From positions 45,433-109,432 of the forward strand of contig JBFMBP010000091.1 of the NCBI GenBank assembly GCA_040755155.1: a stretch of 64,000 nucleotides of DNA, in the 5' to 3' direction. Both the position numbers and the translations under genes were made by a program. The notes below the pieces were generated by a model. That model was not told the DNA's origin. It made no database searches and saw nothing but the letters and a program-made list of their open reading frames with translations. This DNA comes from Candidatus Omnitrophota bacterium (lineage in GTDB: Bacteria; Hinthialibacterota; Hinthialibacteria; Hinthialibacterales; Hinthialibacteraceae). Position 1 is the first letter of the stretch, and the number at the start of each line of letters is the position of its first letter. Positions 53,877 to 62,164 of the stretch are shown here, piece after piece.

Positions 53877-55190
53877 ATGACCGAATTTTTCCCCGAAATC
53901 AAAAAAATAAAGTTCGAGGGACCCGATTCCAAGAATCCGTTGGCTTTTAAGCATTACAATCCCAAACAGAAGATTTTGGGAAAGACGATGGAGAACCACC
54001 TGCGCTTCGCCGTTTGCTATTGGCATACCTTCAAAGGTCTGGGCAGGGATGTTTTCGGACCGGAAACGATTATTCGAAACTACAACAAGTCGGACGATCC
54101 GATGAAAGTAGCCGAGATGACGCTGCAAGCGGCGTTCGAATTTTTTTCGAAACTGGGAGTGAATTATTGGTGTTTCCACGACCGCGACATCGCGCCGGAA
54201 GCGGACAATTTGGCGGAGACGAACAAGCGGTTGGACGCCATTGTCGCGGTGGCCAAGAAACTTCAGAAAGATGCGGGCGTCAAATTATTATGGGGCACGA
54301 CCAACGCTTTTTCCCACCGGCGCTTCATGGCTGGAGCTTCCACTAACCCTTCGCCGGAAGTGTTCGCTTACGCCGCGTCGCAAGTGAAAAAGGCGATGGA
54401 GATCACGCAGGAACTGGGCGGCGAAGGCTATGTTTTCTGGGGCGGCCGCGAGGGCTACGACACGCTGCTCAACACCGACTTGAAGCGCGAACTCGATCAC
54501 TTGGGACTTTTTCTCAACAAGGCTGTCGAATACAAGAAAAAAATCGGCTTCCAGGGGCAATTCTACATCGAACCCAAGCCCAAAGAGCCGACTAAGCATC
54601 AATACGATTTCGACGCGGGAAACTGCTACGCCTTTCTGCAGAAATACGGACTCGAAAAGGATTTCAAACTCAACATCGAAGCGAACCACGCCACGCTGGC
54701 GGCCCATACTTTCCAACACGAATTGGAATTCTGCGTCGCCAACGGCATCCTTGGCTCGGTCGACGCCAACCGGGGCGATTTGCTCTTGGGATGGGATACC
54801 GACCAGTTCCCCACCGATATTTACGAGACGGCGATGGCGATGTACATCATTCTGCGCGGCGGCGGATTTACGACGGGCGGATTGAATTTCGACGCTAAGG
54901 TGCGGCGTCAATCCATCGATCCCATCGATTTGTTCTACGCGCACATTGGAGCGATGGACGCTTTTGCCCGCGGCCTGAAAATCGCCGCCAATATGATTAA
55001 GGAAAAGAAATTCGAAAAATTCGTCAAAGCTCGCTATGCCGGTTGGGATAAGGGATTCGGCGCCAAGATCGAGAGCGGCGAAGTTGGTTTCGAAGAATTG
55101 GAAGCCTATATCTTAAAGAACGGGGAACCGGAAATTCAAAGCGGACGACAGGAAATGCTGGAAAATCTGTTGAACGAATATATCTGTTAA
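53877..55190 (+). CDS. xylA: Xylose isomerase
   Basis: The 437-residue type II xylose isomerase converts D-xylose to D-xylulose. Family motifs are WWCFHDRD-like [12 protein letters not shown] with the catalytic His, [48 protein letters not shown] with metal ligands, [25 protein letters not shown] and [14 protein letters not shown] precedes the ATG by about 7-8 bases. A clear terminator follows. No xylulokinase or transporter gene is adjacent. Confidence 0.97.
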   Translation: MTEFFPEIKKIKFEGPDSKNPLAFKHYNPKQKILGKTMENHLRFAVCYWHTFKGLGRDVFGPETIIRNYNKSDDPMKVAEMTLQAAFEFFSKLGVNYWCFHDRDIAPEADNLAETNKRLDAIVAVAKKLQKDAGVKLLWGTTNAFSHRRFMAGASTNPSPEVFAYAASQVKKAMEITQELGGEGYVFWGGREGYDTLLNTDLKRELDHLGLFLNKAVEYKKKIGFQGQFYIEPKPKEPTKHQYDFDAGNCYAFLQKYGLEKDFKLNIEANHATLAAHTFQHELEFCVANGILGSVDANRGDLLLGWDTDQFPTDIYETAMAMYIILRGGGFTTGGLNFDAKVRRQSIDPIDLFYAHIGAMDAFARGLKIAANMIKEKKFEKFVKARYAGWDKGFGAKIESGEVGFEELEAYILKNGEPEIQSGRQEMLENLLNEYIC

Positions 55191-55223
55191 TAGCGGGAAA
55201 CATACGATTGCTTTAGGTTTCGC

Positions 55224-55245
55224 GGGGCGGCGGTCATGCCGCCCC
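55224..55245 (+). terminator. Terminator after xylA
   Basis: GGGGCGGC pairs with GCCGCCCC around a 6-base loop, followed by TTTT. It is 33 bases after the xylA stop. Confidence 0.85.
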
Positions 55246-55267
55246 TTTTCGTTGCGCGCGGCGATTG

Positions 55268-58165
55268 CTAAGCGGAGGCTTCTTCCAGCAAGCGATGGAA
55301 GAATTGGTCGAAGATTTCCCGGACGCGGTGAGTGTGCAGCGAAATCATGCCGAGAAAGATATCCGGCGTAGGTTTATGGGCGTCAAGCCGCAAGGCGTAG
55401 CGCCGCGTAAGTTTTTCCAATTCGTGGCGCTCTTGGGGAAGGGAATCCAAAGAGACGTTGTTGACGATGCGCAGACGGTTCTCCACTTCGCGCAGGAAAA
55501 GATAGGAAGCGATGAGATGGGCGGCGTCCGAACGGCTGAGCCGTCCCGCTTCCTGCGCTTGCCGCAGCGCTTCCAAAGTGGATGTCGTGCGAAGAGAAGG
55601 GTGGGAATGGCCGTAATGAAGAACAAGCGCTTGGGCGATGAATTCTACGTCGACCAGGCCGCCGGGGCCGGCTTTTAAGGTTTCTTTGCTTTTTTCCTTC
55701 TCGATTTTTTGCCGCATGGAAAGAATGGCTTCGATCTCTTCCTTGACGCAGGAGCGGGAGAAGAGAATCTCGTTTTTGATCCGATCCAAAAAGTCGGCGA
55801 TTTGAGGATTGCCGCAGATAAAACGGGCGCGGGTCAAGGCCATTTTTTCCCAAAAGAGCGCTTGGGTGCGGTAATATTTGGCGAAGGCGTCCTGGCTGGA
55901 AGCCATGGGGCTGCTATTGCCGAAGGGGCGCAGCCGCATATCCGCATGATAGAGAAAACCCATGTAGGTTTTCGATTCGAGAAAACGGCCGTATTCCGCC
56001 GCCCAGCGCTGGAAGAATTCGGTGGAACTGATTTTCTCGGAGGAAACAGTTTCCGGATAAATAAAAACCAGATCGCAGTCGGAAGCGACGTTGAATTCGC
56101 GCCCGCCCAGTTTGCCGAATCCCACAACGGCGATTTCATGGGAGTGAGCGCGTACGAAATCGGGGAAGCGGCAGGCCAGCGTTTCGTTGACGGGCGTCAG
56201 CGAATGTTCCAGAACGAAATCGGCGATGTCGGCGAGTTCAACGCCCATGCGCTCCACGTCGGTGAAGCCGAGCAGGAAGCGAATGCCGCTGCGGAGCATG
56301 GCGGCGTTTTGCACGAAGAGAAGATGTTCCCGGCGATTCTTGGCGGGATAGGTCTTGGCGATAATGCGCAGATGATTGGCCAACGATTCCTTCGAGACGA
56401 TTTCTTCGAAGACGCCGTCGCGGCCTATAGCCTCCATCAAGGAGGGATCGCGCAAAACCAGGCTGGTGAGAAACGAACTGCAACTGACGACGGAGACGAG
56501 AAGGTCCACGAGAGCGGGTTGATCGCAGAGGGTTTGATAGAGAGCGGAGCGGGCTTTGAAACTGGACGCCAGTTTTTCGAAGTTGGACAACGCCAGGTCC
56601 GTATCGGGACTGTTCTTCAAGCAAAGAAGCAGCCGGGGGAGCAGCGCCTTGAATAGACGCGTGGTTTTCGGCTGCAGATGAGCGTCGGGAGATTGGTTCA
56701 AGGCGTGAAGAAATGTATGGGCTTTTTTGGGATTTTCGAATTCGCAATCGCGAAGAATTTTTTCGGAACGTTCGTCGAATTTGCCCGATTCCAGAATGAT
56801 TTCGGAAGGATCGCGCCATTCTTCGCGCTTGAATACCCCCTCGTAAATCCGGCGTACTCCCGCCCTGTATCGATCGTATTGTTTTTTTAAATCCTCGAAC
56901 GTATTTATCCCCATGCTTTCCGCCAGACGGCGGCGACCCTCTTCGTCTTTGGGCAACTCGTAGATCTGGCGGTCGCCCACCATCTGCATGCGATGTTCGA
57001 TGCGGCGCAGGAAGCGATAAGCGGCGTCGAGCGGGCCGAAGTCCTTGGAATGGAGAAGGTGGCTTTCGTGCATCCGCTTCAAGGAGAGCAGGGTTCCGGC
57101 CAGTTTGATTTCGGGATACTGGCCGCCGTAGAGCATTTGCACCGCTTGAACGAAGAACTCGATGTCCCGGATGCCGCCGTAACCGTTTTTAAAATCGTTC
57201 GCCTTCTCTTCGGGGCTGGCAAGTTGAGAGAGGTACTTGTTGCGCATTCGGTCGATGGAGAGGAGCACGTCCGCGATTTCGACTTCGTCTACGTATTTGC
57301 GGTACGTGAAAGGCGTGATGACGCTCATGAATTGACGGCCGATGTCCGCATCGCCCGCAATGGCTCGCGCTTTCAATAGCGCTTGCCGTTCCCAGTTTTG
57401 ACCATAGTTATGGTAATAGGCTTCTACGGCCGCCAGGGAGACCGCCAAGGCGCCTCGGTCGCCTTCGGGACGCAGACGCGCATCGACGCGGTAGAGAAAG
57501 CCTTCCGGCGTCATCTTGCCGAGCATATCGCATATTCCCTGGGCTAATTGAGTAAAAAAAGTCCGATTGCTTACGGATGGCGCCGACGCGCTTTTGGTTT
57601 TCCCTTCGGATCGATAGACGAACATCAAGTCAATGTCGGAACTGAAATTCAATTCGCGTCCGCCGAGTTTTCCCATTCCAACGACGCAGAGCGAAGCGGG
57701 CGATCCTTCCTCTTCCGAATGCGGCTCCCCGTATTTTTTCGTCAACGAATCCCATACGATCGAGAAAACGGCTTGAACCACTGTTTCCGCCAAGTCGGAT
57801 ATCTCTTCCGTTATCTCTTGGATTTCGCCGCAGTCTCCCAAATCCCTCCAGGCGATGCGTATGATCTCCTGGCGATGGAATTTACGGATGGCGGCTTCTT
57901 TGTCATCCTCGTTTTCCATAAACGATTGGAGCTGTTGCTTCATCTCGTTGCGATCAATGCGTTTTATTGGAGCTTCTTGAAGGAGAGGGAGAATGTATTC
58001 CGGATGAACGCCGCCGATGGCGGCCAGGCGGGGCGAGAAGAAAACGAAATTCTGGATTTGTTCGATAACGACGGGCGTCAATGCCTCCCAGTTTAGTCCT
58101 GCGGTTTGCAGGGCGGCGGCGAGGTTTTCGTATTGAGGGGAAGATTCAGCTGTTGAATTCGCCAT
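55268..58165 (-). CDS. glnE: Bifunctional glutamine synthetase adenylyltransferase/deadenylase
   Basis: This 965-residue GlnE has two nucleotidyltransferase domains. The N-terminal one carries GMGKLGGRELNFSSDIDLMF and the C-terminal one GFGKLGGREFNVASDCDLVF, and both keep the DxD metal residues. Other conserved stretches are VDARLRPEGDRGALAVS and ADMRLRPFGNSSPMASS, after each domain. It adds and removes AMP on glutamine synthetase to control nitrogen assimilation. The ATG at 58165 has AGGA 8 bases upstream and begins 13 bases after the thiE stop; a longer start would overlap thiE. Both halves look complete. Confidence 0.95.
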   Translation of the reverse strand: MANSTAESSPQYENLAAALQTAGLNWEALTPVVIEQIQNFVFFSPRLAAIGGVHPEYILPLLQEAPIKRIDRNEMKQQLQSFMENEDDKEAAIRKFHRQEIIRIAWRDLGDCGEIQEITEEISDLAETVVQAVFSIVWDSLTKKYGEPHSEEEGSPASLCVVGMGKLGGRELNFSSDIDLMFVYRSEGKTKSASAPSVSNRTFFTQLAQGICDMLGKMTPEGFLYRVDARLRPEGDRGALAVSLAAVEAYYHNYGQNWERQALLKARAIAGDADIGRQFMSVITPFTYRKYVDEVEIADVLLSIDRMRNKYLSQLASPEEKANDFKNGYGGIRDIEFFVQAVQMLYGGQYPEIKLAGTLLSLKRMHESHLLHSKDFGPLDAAYRFLRRIEHRMQMVGDRQIYELPKDEEGRRRLAESMGINTFEDLKKQYDRYRAGVRRIYEGVFKREEWRDPSEIILESGKFDERSEKILRDCEFENPKKAHTFLHALNQSPDAHLQPKTTRLFKALLPRLLLCLKNSPDTDLALSNFEKLASSFKARSALYQTLCDQPALVDLLVSVVSCSSFLTSLVLRDPSLMEAIGRDGVFEEIVSKESLANHLRIIAKTYPAKNRREHLLFVQNAAMLRSGIRFLLGFTDVERMGVELADIADFVLEHSLTPVNETLACRFPDFVRAHSHEIAVVGFGKLGGREFNVASDCDLVFIYPETVSSEKISSTEFFQRWAAEYGRFLESKTYMGFLYHADMRLRPFGNSSPMASSQDAFAKYYRTQALFWEKMALTRARFICGNPQIADFLDRIKNEILFSRSCVKEEIEAILSMRQKIEKEKSKETLKAGPGGLVDVEFIAQALVLHYGHSHPSLRTTSTLEALRQAQEAGRLSRSDAAHLIASYLFLREVENRLRIVNNVSLDSLPQERHELEKLTRRYALRLDAHKPTPDIFLGMISLHTHRVREIFDQFFHRLLEEASA

Positions 58166-58178
58166 GACGAAAATCCTA

Positions 58179-59249
58179 TTAATCGATTTGGACGGCGTTT
58201 TGGATTTTATCCGCAAATTGGCGCGCGGCGGCGGTTATGTCCTCGGCGCCCACGACGGCGGTAACGACGGCGATGCGTCTCGCTCCTCGCCGCAATACTT
58301 CGTCCACATTGCCGATCTTAATGCCGCCCATGACGGTGAAGGGATGATGAAGGACGGAATCGATTTGCGCGATAATGTCCGGTCCAACGGGATGGACGGC
58401 GCCTTTTTTAGTTTGCGTGGAGAAGATAGGGCCGATGTTGATATAGCTGGCGCCTTCTTCCACCGCCCGTTCGGCTTCTGCAAGGGAATGCGTAGAGGCG
58501 CCCAAAATGAAATCGGGACCGGCGATGCGGCGCGCTTCCGGGATGGGAAAATCCTCCTGTCCTAGATGAACGCCGTCGGCGCCTACGGCCAAGGCGATGT
58601 CAAGATGATCGTTGACGAGAAAAACAACGCCGCGCCCCCGCGTGATCTCCCGCAAACGATAGGCCCAAGACAAAAGTTCGCGCTTAGGCAATTCCTTGTC
58701 GCGCAGTTGAATGGCGCCCGCGCCGCCTGCGATAGCTTTTTCCGCTACTTCGGCGAAATCGCGGCCTTGAGAAAACTCGCGGCCCAGCACGACGTACAAT
58801 CCAAAATCGAGTTTGCGCTCGTGAGACCAACATCGTAAACCCACCATCATGGGCGGCTCCAAATCGTAGCATCGATAACGCAGGCGTGAGAAAGATGCAA
58901 CTGCGCCCGCATCGAGTCCGCGAAAGGATTCCTCCAATACGCGAAAGGATTCCTGGGCGCGGTGGATGTTGGAACGGGCCAGTTCGAGCAAATCCTGATG
59001 GCGGGCCGCTTGAAATTCACGGCCCACGTCGCCCGCGCTATCTCGGCATTCCAGGCCGCGATCCTGCAAGCCGGGAATGGATTTAATAACGGTCCACAAT
59101 TCGCCGCGCAACGAGCGCCATTGTTCGGCGAGCATCCGATCGTCAAGCGCAAAGCGGGCGATGTCGCCAACGGTGCGCAAGGCTTCGGCGCAACGGTCGG
59201 CGTTGGCGTCGATCATGCGGTAGAGACCGGCGTCGGGACGTAGATTCAT
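58179..59249 (-). CDS. thiE: Thiamine phosphate synthase with N-terminal extension
   Basis: The 356-residue protein has a thiamine phosphate synthase domain (about residues 150-350) with AIQLRDKELPKRELL, VFLVNDHLDIALAVGADGVHLGQED, and GPIFSTQTKKG phosphate motifs. It couples hydroxymethylpyrimidine diphosphate to thiazole phosphate. The first ~140 residues form a helical domain beginning LYRMIDANADRCAEALRTVGDIARF, seen in other ThiE fusions in Planctomycetes-like bacteria, with unknown function. It follows thiG by 208 bases containing REP-like elements. Confidence 0.93.
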   Translation of the reverse strand: MNLRPDAGLYRMIDANADRCAEALRTVGDIARFALDDRMLAEQWRSLRGELWTVIKSIPGLQDRGLECRDSAGDVGREFQAARHQDLLELARSNIHRAQESFRVLEESFRGLDAGAVASFSRLRYRCYDLEPPMMVGLRCWSHERKLDFGLYVVLGREFSQGRDFAEVAEKAIAGGAGAIQLRDKELPKRELLSWAYRLREITRGRGVVFLVNDHLDIALAVGADGVHLGQEDFPIPEARRIAGPDFILGASTHSLAEAERAVEEGASYINIGPIFSTQTKKGAVHPVGPDIIAQIDSVLHHPFTVMGGIKIGNVDEVLRRGARRIAVVTAVVGAEDITAAARQFADKIQNAVQID

Positions 59250-59269
59250 TGATCCTCGCTATAAGAAAC

Positions 59270-59302
59270 GTAGGGTAGGCTCAAAGCGAAGCGTAGCCCG
59301 CC
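59270..59302. repeat. REP-like palindromic element
   Basis: 33-base unit GTAGGGTAGG...TAGCCCGCC, a variant of the dispersed family, 20 bases upstream of thiE. Confidence 0.85.
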
Positions 59303-59315
59303 ATTTATCAGGATC

Positions 59316-59387
59316 GTAGGATGGGTCGCGCTGTTTGACCCATCGTTTTTAACAAACCGATGGGTCGAAAGACGCGACCCATCCTAC
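59316..59387. repeat. Long palindromic repeat between thiE and thiG
   Basis: GTAGGATGGGTCGCG at 59316-59330 pairs with its exact complement at 59373-59387. Internal arms around GACCCATCG and CGATGGGTC pair as well, giving a long stem-loop. Differs from the flanking REP-like elements but is of similar style. Confidence 0.9.
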
Positions 59388-59416
59388 TTTTTTTTGCATC
59401 TTACGAGACGAGAGCA

Positions 59417-59449
59417 GTAGGGTGGGCTCAAAGCGAAGCGTAGCCCACC
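59417..59449. repeat. REP-like palindromic element
   Basis: 33-base unit GTAGGGTGGG...TAGCCCACC, 9 bases downstream of the thiG stop on the minus-strand transcript. Nearly identical to 21427-21459. Confidence 0.85.
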
Positions 59450-59457
59450 GCCATTCT

Positions 59458-60258
59458 CTAAAAATCTTTAACTGGGCTGCTGGCGGAGGCGTAGAGTCTT
59501 TTGGGAATGCGTCCAGCCAGATAAGCGGCTCGGCCCGCCAATGCGGCATATCTCATGGCGCGAGCCATGCGGATGGGATCCTTGGCCCCTGCAATCCCCG
59601 TGTTGAGCAGCACGGCTTCGCAGCCGAGCTCGAAGGCGCGGGTTACGTCCGACGCCGTACCAACGCCCGCATCGACGATGATGGGAACTTTGGCGCGTTC
59701 GAGGATGATGCGGATGTTGTTTTCGTTGAGGATGCCCTGTCCTGAGCCAATGGGCGCGCCCGCGGGCATGACAACGGTAGAGCCTTCCTCTTCCAAGCGC
59801 TTGGCCATGACGGGATCATCGGTGGTATAGGTCATGACGACGAAATCTTCTTTTACCAGAATTTGCAGCGCTTTCAGCGTTTCTACGGGATCGGGCAGCA
59901 GCGTTTCGGGATCGGCCAGGACTTCCAATTTAACTAAGTTGGAATTGTTGACTTCCCGCCCCAGCCGGGCGACGCGCACGGCCTCTTCCGCATTGTAGCA
60001 GCCCGCCGTATTGGGCAGGATGACGTATTTTTTGGGATCGATATGGTTGAGCAGATGATCGCTCGCGCCGAAATCCACGCGCCGCAGAGCGACCGTCACC
60101 ATTTCTGTTCCCGATGCTTCCAACGCGCGTTCCGTTTCCTCGAAGGATTTATATTTGCCCGTTCCCACGATCAGACGGGAATGAAGAACGATCTCGCCGA
60201 TTTTCAGAGGAGAATCGTCCGAGGCGTTTTCCGGTTTTATGGCATTCGTTTGAGACAT
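59458..60258 (-). CDS. thiG: Thiazole synthase
   Basis: The 266-residue protein makes the thiazole phosphate of thiamine. It has [48 protein letters not shown], the catalytic Lys in [27 protein letters not shown] and the phosphate site [18 protein letters not shown]. It follows thiS and precedes thiE on the same strand, as is usual. No thiF, thiH or thiO gene is in the window. Confidence 0.97.
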   Translation of the reverse strand: MSQTNAIKPENASDDSPLKIGEIVLHSRLIVGTGKYKSFEETERALEASGTEMVTVALRRVDFGASDHLLNHIDPKKYVILPNTAGCYNAEEAVRVARLGREVNNSNLVKLEVLADPETLLPDPVETLKALQILVKEDFVVMTYTTDDPVMAKRLEEEGSTVVMPAGAPIGSGQGILNENNIRIILERAKVPIIVDAGVGTASDVTRAFELGCEAVLLNTGIAGAKDPIRMARAMRYAALAGRAAYLAGRIPKRLYASASSPVKDF

Positions 60259-60339
60259 AATTTGACCTCGATCTTGGAAGAAGAATGAATGGATCGTTTC
60301 TTATCCCATTAGGACGCAACGGCCTTCGGTCTCGCCGAT

Positions 60340-60543
60340 TCAGGCGCCGCCGCCGACGAATTGCAGAATTTCGATTTCATCGCCTTTGGTTAGAGTATGA
60401 GAATCATAAGCTCCACGCTTGACGATGGCGCGATTCACCTCGACGGCGACGCGTTGGGGATGCAAATCGAGTCGGGAAAGAAGCTGAAGAATATTGGCGT
60501 TTTCTTCGATTTCTATGGATTTTCCATTAACTGTAATATTCAT
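60340..60543 (-). CDS. thiS: Sulfur carrier protein ThiS
   Basis: The 67-residue ubiquitin-like protein begins MNITVNGKSIEI and ends FVGGGA. ThiS normally ends in Gly-Gly, which is adenylated and thiolated as the sulfur donor for thiazole synthesis. Here an extra Ala follows the third Gly, so either a peptidase trims it or the annotation of usage differs. It is the first of the thi genes in the operon, 81 bases before thiG. Confidence 0.9.
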   Translation of the reverse strand: MNITVNGKSIEIEENANILQLLSRLDLHPQRVAVEVNRAIVKRGAYDSHTLTKGDEIEILQFVGGGA

Positions 60544-60728
60544 TTTCTTGATTGCTTTCGAATGCCAACGGCTATCGAAGGACTTTTTTTTAAATTATTG
60601 AGGAACGGCGCCGGAGAATAATCTATCTATCCGAAATCTATCGGCGGCGATATAGCTTGTCAAGACAATAGGATTTCATCCGTTTGTCATTGAAGATGGA
60701 ATATCCATTAAGATAGCGATGCTCTTTC

Positions 60729-62117
60729 CTAGCATTCATGCTCCCGGCAATAATCGACAAGATCGCGCATGGGAACGATTTGAATTGTATTGGTTTTATG
60801 CTCTTTGGGTTGATATTCGCCCGAGGCGAATAGAACTAAATCGTCGTCTTGGAGCAAGCCTTTTTCGTATAGAAACATCCCGGCGGCGATCATACGGATG
60901 GAGCCTTTCAGATCGGGATACATCACCGGCCGGACGCCATAATACAAATGCAGCGCCTTGAAGGTCTTTTTCTCCGACGTGAGGGCGAGAATCTCCGGTT
61001 GTAACCGCAGGCGGGAGATTAACTGCGCCGTATGGCCGCGCCGGGTTACGGAAACGATTTTCTTCACCCCCGCCGTTTTGCAGAGACTTTTGATGGAGTC
61101 GCAAATCGCTCGTTCCGTTCCGGCGCCGATGGCGGGCGGTTCCTGGATATCGACGAATCGTTCGGCGTAGATGGCGATGCGCGACATCATTCGGATCGAT
61201 TGTAGGGGATATTTCCCCATCGCCGTTTCTCCGGACAGCATCACGACGCCGGAGCCGTCCAGGATGGCGTTAGCGACGTCCGAGACTTCCGCCCGCGTGG
61301 GACGGGGATTTTCGATCATGGATTGCAGCATCTGCGTCGCCGTGATGACCAGCTTGCCCGTCTGATTGCATTTCCGGATGATGCGTTTTTGGATGATGGG
61401 GATCTCTTCTGGTTCCAATTCTACGCCCATATCGCCGCGGGCGATCATCACGCCGTCAGCGTATTCAATAATTTCGTCGACATTATCGACGCCTTCTTGA
61501 TTTTCGATTTTGGCGATGATTTGCGCGCCGCTTCCCTCCAAATAACGGCGGCAGGCGATGATGTCTTCCTTATTGCGTGTGAAGGATAGAGCGGCGAAGC
61601 AGATATCGTTCTCTTTGATAAAATGGAGAGTTTGGACGTCTTTATCGGTCAGGGGCGGGAGGGGAAGCGATTTTTTGGGGAAATTCACCGCTCGTCCGCT
61701 GGTAATGAAGCCATCGTTCGTGAAACGGAATTGGATAAGCCGGTTCTCTTTCGCCGTTACGAAAGCTTCGAGGACGCCATCGTCGATTAATGCGCGATCG
61801 CCGACTTGCAGATGGTCGTAGATATCAGCATCAAGGCGGCATTCGTCGTTCTGGGAGAAACCGACGGTGATGATATCGCCAGCGTGTACCTGAAAATTAT
61901 GCTGGGTCCGCAGGCGGATTTTCGGCCCTTGCGTATCCATAACGATGGGGATGCCCGCCACGCGGCGGACGTTATCCACAATTTGAGCGTATTCGCCGAA
62001 ATCGCCATGGCTAGTGTTGATGCGTACAGCGTCCATTCCGCTTTCGACCATTTTAGTCAAGGTCTCAATAGAATTGGAGGATGGCCCGACAGTGCAAAGA
62101 ATTTTCGTTTTTTTCAT
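60729..62117 (-). CDS. pyk: Pyruvate kinase
   Basis: The 462-residue glycolytic enzyme converts phosphoenolpyruvate to pyruvate with ATP formation. It has TKILCTVGPSS, the active-site VRINTSHGD (Thr in place of the usual Phe position), MDTQGPKIRL, the catalytic Lys in IIAKIENQEGVDNV, VMIARGDMGVE, TATQMLQSMIENPRPTRAEVSDVANA and GETAMGKYP. The last ~120 residues form the C domain, with ERAICDSI, VSVTRRGHTAQLISRLRL and a short tail. It lies 47 bases after the phosphorylase gene and both act in glucose catabolism. Confidence 0.96.
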   Translation of the reverse strand: MKKTKILCTVGPSSNSIETLTKMVESGMDAVRINTSHGDFGEYAQIVDNVRRVAGIPIVMDTQGPKIRLRTQHNFQVHAGDIITVGFSQNDECRLDADIYDHLQVGDRALIDDGVLEAFVTAKENRLIQFRFTNDGFITSGRAVNFPKKSLPLPPLTDKDVQTLHFIKENDICFAALSFTRNKEDIIACRRYLEGSGAQIIAKIENQEGVDNVDEIIEYADGVMIARGDMGVELEPEEIPIIQKRIIRKCNQTGKLVITATQMLQSMIENPRPTRAEVSDVANAILDGSGVVMLSGETAMGKYPLQSIRMMSRIAIYAERFVDIQEPPAIGAGTERAICDSIKSLCKTAGVKKIVSVTRRGHTAQLISRLRLQPEILALTSEKKTFKALHLYYGVRPVMYPDLKGSIRMIAAGMFLYEKGLLQDDDLVLFASGEYQPKEHKTNTIQIVPMRDLVDYCREHEC

Positions 62118-62164
62118 CGGCGACTATCCTAATACGGTTCCATGAACGTTGGATTCTCGTTTCC

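Noticed and set aside
53685-54179. Minus-strand 164-codon frame opposite the xylA start
   Set aside because: It is antisense to the conserved N terminus of xylose isomerase and has no family features.
60544-60728. TPP riboswitch upstream of thiS
   Set aside because: No CUGAGA-type thi-box sequence is present on the minus strand in the leader.
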